This document shows positions 59,917 to 64,000 of a stretch of DNA of 64,000 bases, in pieces (the stretch's first letter is position 1; every line of letters begins with the position of its first letter). Where the stretch lies: assembly GCA_947475875.1 (NCBI GenBank), contig CANJME010000003.1:124001-188000 (forward strand). Direction: 5' to 3'. Under the pieces are notes generated by a model. It was not told the DNA's origin, made no database searches, and saw only the letters and a list, made by a program, of their open reading frames with translations. The translations under genes were made by a program, and so were the position numbers. This DNA comes from Caulobacteraceae bacterium. GTDB lineage: Bacteria > Pseudomonadota > Alphaproteobacteria > Caulobacterales > Caulobacteraceae.

Positions 59917-60645
59917 ATGTTCGCGGCACAGCCGGGCCAGGCCGAACGAGCCGTAGCAACGCTCGACGATCAGCGCCAAGGCCTCCAGCTGGTCCACGCT
60001 CATCAGCTCTGGCCGGGTGAAGTCGCGCACATAGATCATGTCGCCGTCGATGAACTGGTTCGCATCGCCCGCGATGCCGTTGAACTCGAACAGCTTCGGG
60101 GGAGGGGCGGTGTGGAAGACGAACCCTTGCCCCCGCAGCTCCACGTCAATCTCGCCGAACGATGGCTGGTTTTTGTAAAACGGCATGAACGTCACCTCGG
60201 TATGGACCACCACGCAAGTCGAGAGCTTGTCCCGGGCGTGGCGGAACACATCCAGTTCGGCGCCCTGCACGTCGATCTTCAGCAGGTCGATGCGCTCGAT
60301 CTCGGCGATATCGTCCAGCCGGCGCGTCGGCATGGTCACGCGCTCGATGACCTCGGTGCGCTCGATCAGCCCGGGATGCAGCTTCACCACATTCGGATCG
60401 GGCTCCAGAAAGCCGCTGAATCCGGAGTAGGCGCAGATGTTGAACACCCGCTCGGTTCCATCCCCGATCACATAGGGAAAATAGCGCTAGTTCGGCCCCT
60501 TCAGCGCATTCAGTTCCGCCAGCGCCGCTTCCTGCGGCTCAAAGCCGGTGACCCGGCAAAGCCCCGCCTGCAACAGGCCCTTGTAGGGCGCATCGCCCTC
60601 AATGGGGTTGGCCCCCACATCCACAACTTCCACCAGCCGGTTCAT
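59902..60645 (-). pseudogene. FkbM-family methyltransferase interrupted by TAG
   Basis: The frame from ATG 60645 codes for 52 residues (including SAM motif VEVVDVGANPIEGDAP) and meets a TAG at 60489-60487; the same frame then continues without another stop for 195 codons, with RYFPYVIGDGTERVFNICAY, DLLKIDVQGAELDVFRHARD and a C-terminal region, to TAA at 59902. Together they are a complete FkbM protein of about 247 residues. The break is a single base change (CAG, AAG, GAG or TGG) or a sequencing error. A GTG at 60471 could restart but would lose the SAM loop. Confidence 0.8.
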
Positions 60646-60646
60646 G

Positions 60647-60718
60647 ATGGGGACATACACCATTTCCTCGCACGGCGACCGTTGACCTCGAAAGGCCGGG
60701 TATGGTGTGTGTCCCCAT
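60647..60718. repeat. Inverted repeat spanning two divergent start codons
   Basis: ATGGGGACATACACCAT (60647-60663) and ATGGTGTGTGTCCCCAT (60702-60718) pair over 17 bases with one mismatch. The right arm includes the ATG of the glycosyltransferase gene; the left ends one base beyond the start of the FkbM gene. Confidence 0.8.
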
Positions 60719-61460
60719 GAAAGTCGCCGTCGTCAGTCCCTACTACAAGGAAGCGCCCGAACTCCTCGACCGCTGCAACCGGTCCGTCCAGGCCCAGACG
60801 CACCCTTGCACCCACTTCATGGTCGCCGACGGCCATCCGGTCAGCCTCTTCGACGGCCGCGAGCGCACCGAACACATCGTCCTGCCCCATCCCAATGGCG
60901 ACTACGGCAACACCCCCCGCGCCATCGTCAGCCTGCTGGCCGCCGCCTACGGCTATGATGCGGTCGCTTTTCTCGACGCCGACAACTGGTTCGAGCCCGA
61001 TCACATCGAAGGCCTGATCGCCTGCCAGCAGCAGACCGGCGCGGCCGCCGTCACCGCCCGGCGCCGCTTCTTCGGCATCTATGACGAGCCGCTCCCCATC
61101 ACCGAAGCCATGGAGGAGGAGAACCGCCACGTCGACACCAGCTGCTGGCTGGTCTTCCGCCCGGCCTTTTCGCTGTTCAACGCCTGGCTGATGCCAAAGG
61201 AACTGGCCTCGGTGGGCGACCGCATCTTTTTCCAGAAGGCGCTCTTCGACGGCGTGCCCATCGCCTTTTCCGGCCGCCGCACGGTCTGGTACCGCTCGAC
61301 CTACGCCTTCCACTACCGCTGGGCGGGCCTGCCGGTCCCCGACACCCTGAAAGACCAGGACGAACACTACGCCGCCCGCGCCTTCCTGCTCTCCGAAGAA
61401 GGCCGCAGGGCGACCGAGGCCCATCTGGGCTTCTATCCCGGCGAGACGTTCCGGTGGTGA
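60717..61460 (+). CDS. Glycosyltransferase family 2-like protein
   Basis: 247 residues from ATG 60717; an ATG at 60702 adds five residues. GT-A fold: VAVVSPYYKEAPELLDRCNR at the start, then DAVAFLDADNWFEPDHIEGL with the DxD metal site, then SCWLVFRPAFSLFNAW. It probably moves a sugar from a nucleotide donor to a glycan or lipid acceptor. Divergent from the broken FkbM gene, so both may belong to one locus. No transport or polymerisation genes in the window. Confidence 0.86.
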   Translation: MKVAVVSPYYKEAPELLDRCNRSVQAQTHPCTHFMVADGHPVSLFDGRERTEHIVLPHPNGDYGNTPRAIVSLLAAAYGYDAVAFLDADNWFEPDHIEGLIACQQQTGAAAVTARRRFFGIYDEPLPITEAMEEENRHVDTSCWLVFRPAFSLFNAWLMPKELASVGDRIFFQKALFDGVPIAFSGRRTVWYRSTYAFHYRWAGLPVPDTLKDQDEHYAARAFLLSEEGRRATEAHLGFYPGETFRW

Positions 61461-61487
61461 CCGCGCGCTCCTAAAACCTGCTAACAA

Positions 61488-62078
61488 TCACCTCTGTCTT
61501 GGCGCGCGGGCGGACAAGAACCGAATCTGTTGTTTGAGAAGCAAGGGTTGTCCCTCGAAGCTTGACACCATGGCGTCCAGGAAGTCCCTGGCGTCGAGTC
61601 TGTCCAACTCGAGCGGATGACCCGCCCGAAAGGCCAGGAGCGCCATAAAGAGCGCTTGAGTCCTGCCATTGCCTTCGCGGAAGGGGTGGATCGCATTTAG
61701 CGTCGCGAGAAACTCTGGGGCTTGCTCGGCGAACAATTCATTGGAAACGCCACGAAGATTTCGTTTGGCCTTGAGCCCGCCGAACAACAGGTTCATCTCG
61801 CGATCGATGTGTTCGGGATAGCAGAATGAGCTCGTTTCCTTGCTCATCCGCACCGTCCGAAACTGGCCTGCCCATGGAAAAACATCCTGGAAGAGGTGGC
61901 GGTGGAGGGCCTTGTAATGCGTGACGCTCAGGCGACCGTCCGGGAGGGGCTCGTCAGCCCGCTGCATCGTGCTGACCGCCTCGAAGGCGTCGAGTGCTTC
62001 TTGAGTTTGCAGGCCGGCAAGATTTATTAGCACGGCCGTGCCGGGATAGCAGTAAGGGTCTGCTACGGCTTCATACAT
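61488..62078 (-). CDS. Fic/DOC family AMP-transferase
   Basis: 196 residues. Fic motif HPFREGNGRT (residues 131-140) with catalytic His131; FPWAGQFRTVRMSKETSSF is the family flap region before it. Fic enzymes usually move AMP onto target proteins; the activity can be blocked by an inhibitory helix with motif S/T-x3-E-G/N. No such helix is clear inside this protein, which fits a class I Fic with separate antitoxin. Its partner gene ends nine bases upstream. Confidence 0.9.
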   Translation of the reverse strand: MYEAVADPYCYPGTAVLINLAGLQTQEALDAFEAVSTMQRADEPLPDGRLSVTHYKALHRHLFQDVFPWAGQFRTVRMSKETSSFCYPEHIDREMNLLFGGLKAKRNLRGVSNELFAEQAPEFLATLNAIHPFREGNGRTQALFMALLAFRAGHPLELDRLDARDFLDAMVSSFEGQPLLLKQQIRFLSARAPRQR

Positions 62079-62087
62079 GGCGCCGCG

Positions 62088-62288
62088 TTAGCGTGCCTTG
62101 CCGAACGCGGCGGCTAGGGCCTCACGGCGTTTGGCGGCGGGAAGCTCATCCCTGTCAAATGTTTTGAAATGCGCTTCCATCTCGGGCGTCAGGCGGATTC
62201 CCTCAACGGCGCTGATTTTCGCAAACGCGCTTCGGCCTAAGGTGTAGGCCTTCCGGGATGTCTTTGTCGGTGCAGGCGACTTGGTCAT
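62088..62288 (-). CDS. Small Fic-associated protein, possible antitoxin
   Basis: 66 residues, the gene directly upstream of fic on the same strand (nine bases between). GRSAFAKISAVEGIRLTPEM (residues 18-37) recalls the VbhA-type inhibition helix S-x3-E-G; here Glu29-Gly30 are kept but the residue four before is Ile25, while Ser26 is three before. C-terminus DELPAAKRREALAAAFGK. Likely the Fic antitoxin, by position and motif; not proven. Confidence 0.65.
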   Translation of the reverse strand: MTKSPAPTKTSRKAYTLGRSAFAKISAVEGIRLTPEMEAHFKTFDRDELPAAKRREALAAAFGKAR

Positions 62289-62441
62289 TTTTTCATTCTA
62301 GCACGAATACGGAATTCTCGCGCCCATAGGGTTTCGGAAGCACGACCCAGGACACACGCCAACCCCCACCCATCGACGGCCCGGCAGAGCCTGCGACGAT
62401 GGCCTATGTTCCCATTTGTCCGCTGGCTGATGTTTGCTAAG

Positions 62442-62496
62442 CCCCGCACTCAGGCAGGCGCGGCGAAGTCCGCGGTCCTCGGACTTGTTCCGAGGA
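62442..62496. repeat. Diverged repeat unit plus hairpin
   Basis: CCCCGCACTCAGGCAGGCGC at 62442 resembles the 59813 unit; it is followed by TCCTCGG ACTTGTT CCGAGGA (62476-62496), a stem-loop. The rest of 62289-62441 has no gene that I see. Confidence 0.65.
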
Positions 62497-62511
62497 TGGC
62501 GCAAGGTGAGT

Positions 62512-64000
62512 ATGACCATGACAGCGTACCCCTCGGCGTGGCAGGCCTATCAGGCGGGCGATTTCGCCGCCGCCGGCGCCCTGCTGCGTGAGGCCCTGGA
62601 CCAGGGACCGGAAACCTTCGAGGACCTCAACCTGCTCTCGGTCGTGGAAGCCAACCAGGGCCGGTCCGAGGCGGCGCTGGCCGCCAACACCCGGGCGCTG
62701 GCCCTTAAACCGGCCAACCTCCAGGCGCTCCAAAACCGCGGCGTCTTCCTCCAGGCCCTGCAGGACCACGAGGCCGCGATCGAGGCCTATCAGGCCGTCC
62801 TGGCCGCCCAGCCGGGCCAGGCCGAGGCCCTGGGCAATCTCGCCCTCTCGCTGCTGACCCTCGGCCGTTACGATGCGGCCCTCACCCGCTACGATCAGGC
62901 CATCGCCGTCGCCCCAGAATTCTTCGCCGCCCACAACGGGCGCGGCGTCACCCTCAGCCACCTCGGCCGCGACGCCGAGTCCCTCGCCGCCTACGACGCG
63001 GCCCTGGCGCTCAGCCCGGATGACGCCCTCACCCTGGCCAACCACGCCAACGCCCTGATGGCGCTGGGCCGCCTGGACGAGGCGCTGGCCGGTTTTGACG
63101 CCGCCGTGGCGATCCAGCCCGCCGTCGACAGCCTGATCAATCGCGGCGTCGCCCTGCACCGCCTGAGGCGCTATGACGAAGCGCTGGAGAGCCATGAGCG
63201 GGCGCTGGCCCTGTCCCCCGGCCACCCGGGCGCGCTCAAGAACCGCGGTGTCGCGCTCTCCCAGCTGCGCCTCTACGATCAGGCCCTGGTCTGCTACGAT
63301 CAGGTCCTCGCCGCCAAACCCGGCGATCTGGAAACCCTCTACAACCGCGGCGTCGCGTTCGAGGCCCTCAAACGCCCGGCCGAGGCCCTGGCCTGCTACG
63401 ATCAGGTCCTCGCCGTCCTTCCGCACCACGTCGACGCCCTGAACAACCGCGGCGCCGCCCTGCAATCCATGCGCCGCTTCGGCGAGGCGCTGGCCGCTTT
63501 CGAGGCCGCCCTCGCCGCCGGCCAAGCCGCGGGCCGCACCGGCGCCATGGGACTTTCCGGCGCGGCCAGCGCGGCGCTCCGGCTGTGCGACTGGGACCGG
63601 CAGGATCGCTACGCCGCCGCCCTGAACGAGCAGGTCGCCACCGAAAACTCGGTGGTCGTGCCCTTCATGATGCTCAGCTACGGCGCCCCGGCGGCGCTGC
63701 AGCTCAAGGCCGCCCGGACCTATGTGCGCGACATGTTCCCGGTCCCCCCGCCACCCTTGTGGACCGGCCCGGCCCGCCCGAAGGACAAGCTGCGCGTGGC
63801 CTATCTCACCGCCGACTGGCGGCCCCATCCCATGGGCTATCTCACCGTCGGCGTCTTCGGCCTGCATGACCGCTCCCGCTTCGAGGTGGTGGGACTGGGG
63901 TTCGGCCCGCCCGACGACAGCTGGGTGCGCCGGCGCGTCATCGAAGGCCTCGACGCCTTCCACGATATCGGCGGGATGACCGACGCCGAGGCCGCCCAGC
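62512..64000 (+). CDS. TPR/GT41-type O-linked glycosyltransferase (partial)
   Basis: Open frame from ATG 62512 to the right edge, 496 residues seen, AAGGTGAG before the start. Residues 8-350 are about ten tetratricopeptide repeats (for example ALALKPANLQALQNRGVF, YDAALTRYDQAIAVAPEFF). From about 425 the start of a GT41 catalytic domain is visible (KLRVAYLTADWRPHPMGYLT, then FGLHDRSRFEVVGLGFG). Bacterial members are SPINDLY/OGT relatives; some modify flagellin or surface proteins in alphaproteobacteria. The catalytic domain is cut by the window. Confidence 0.85.
   Translation, partial: MTMTAYPSAWQAYQAGDFAAAGALLREALDQGPETFEDLNLLSVVEANQGRSEAALAANTRALALKPANLQALQNRGVFLQALQDHEAAIEAYQAVLAAQPGQAEALGNLALSLLTLGRYDAALTRYDQAIAVAPEFFAAHNGRGVTLSHLGRDAESLAAYDAALALSPDDALTLANHANALMALGRLDEALAGFDAAVAIQPAVDSLINRGVALHRLRRYDEALESHERALALSPGHPGALKNRGVALSQLRLYDQALVCYDQVLAAKPGDLETLYNRGVAFEALKRPAEALACYDQVLAVLPHHVDALNNRGAALQSMRRFGEALAAFEAALAAGQAAGRTGAMGLSGAASAALRLCDWDRQDRYAAALNEQVATENSVVVPFMMLSYGAPAALQLKAARTYVRDMFPVPPPPLWTGPARPKDKLRVAYLTADWRPHPMGYLTVGVFGLHDRSRFEVVGLGFGPPDDSWVRRRVIEGLDAFHDIGGMTDAEAAQ

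Noticed and set aside
62437-63963. 508-residue minus-strand frame
   Set aside because: Antisense to the TPR-GT41 gene; its Gly/Val/Gln repeats mirror the TPR codons.

Overview
This 64-kb window is GC-rich and gene-dense and looks like a chromosome of an alphaproteobacterium, most likely of the Caulobacteraceae (Caulobacter or Phenylobacterium relatives). The grounds are the gene set and order (CarD/CdnL, FdxA, S4 protein and Suv3-like helicase; xerD divergent from aroK-aroB; aerobic cobaltochelatase cobS and cobT with a J-domain gene next to bolA; lysC divergent from ubiG; comF, grxC and nitrilase; secA, parvulin, argJ, cutA; a Flp pilin), a promoter before rpmB close to the Caulobacter housekeeping consensus, GANTC sites, and palindromic intergenic repeats of alphaproteobacterial type. 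The genus is inferred. I saw no rRNA, tRNA, CRISPR array, insertion sequence or prophage.

Layout. 0-9 kb: methyltransferase-like membrane protein (cut), PafA-like phosphatase, carD, two exported proteins, fdxA, S4 protein, helicase, exported protein, rpmB. 9-14 kb: a one-chain biotin-dependent acyl-CoA carboxylase, then a DUF2141/membrane/HTH operon. 14-23 kb: cobT, DUF3089 hydrolase, holin-like membrane protein, BrnTA, an unlisted 54-residue membrane protein overlapping cobS, cobS, flavin monooxygenase, J-domain protein, bolA, TauD-like dioxygenase, VapBC. 23-30 kb: a four-gene overlapping operon aroK-aroB-hlyC/corC-cupin, then xerD, mscS and a malyl-CoA-lyase-like gene. 30-38.5 kb: exported proteins of unknown function, a sterol-desaturase-like enzyme and two separate BlaI-M56 (BlaR1-type) modules. 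38.7-48 kb: lysC, ubiG, three small DNA-binding-type proteins, nitrilase, grxC, comF, a 690-residue redoxin/cytochrome c/copper-monooxygenase-like fusion, an NDUFAF5-like methyltransferase, flp and mutT. 48-58.5 kb: ABC exporter, cutA, argJ, parvulin lipoprotein, crotonase, secA, nitronate monooxygenase. 58.8-64 kb: accA, an FkbM methyltransferase broken by one stop codon, a GT2-like glycosyltransferase, a Fic protein with its small partner, and a TPR-GT41 glycosyltransferase running off the right edge.

Most genes are housekeeping (translation, secretion, cobalamin, aromatic, arginine and aspartate-family amino acids, ubiquinone, fatty acid synthesis). The two candidates for something less described are: (1) the BlaI-M56 region, where both metalloprotease sensors lack a penicillin-binding domain and carry C-terminal periplasmic segments that recur in stand-alone exported proteins close by; and (2) the 44.4-46.5 kb fusion, which appears to keep every copper ligand of a peptidylglycine-monooxygenase fold behind a cytochrome c and a thioredoxin-like domain. 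Intergenic regions hold at least seven kinds of large inverted or tandem repeat.
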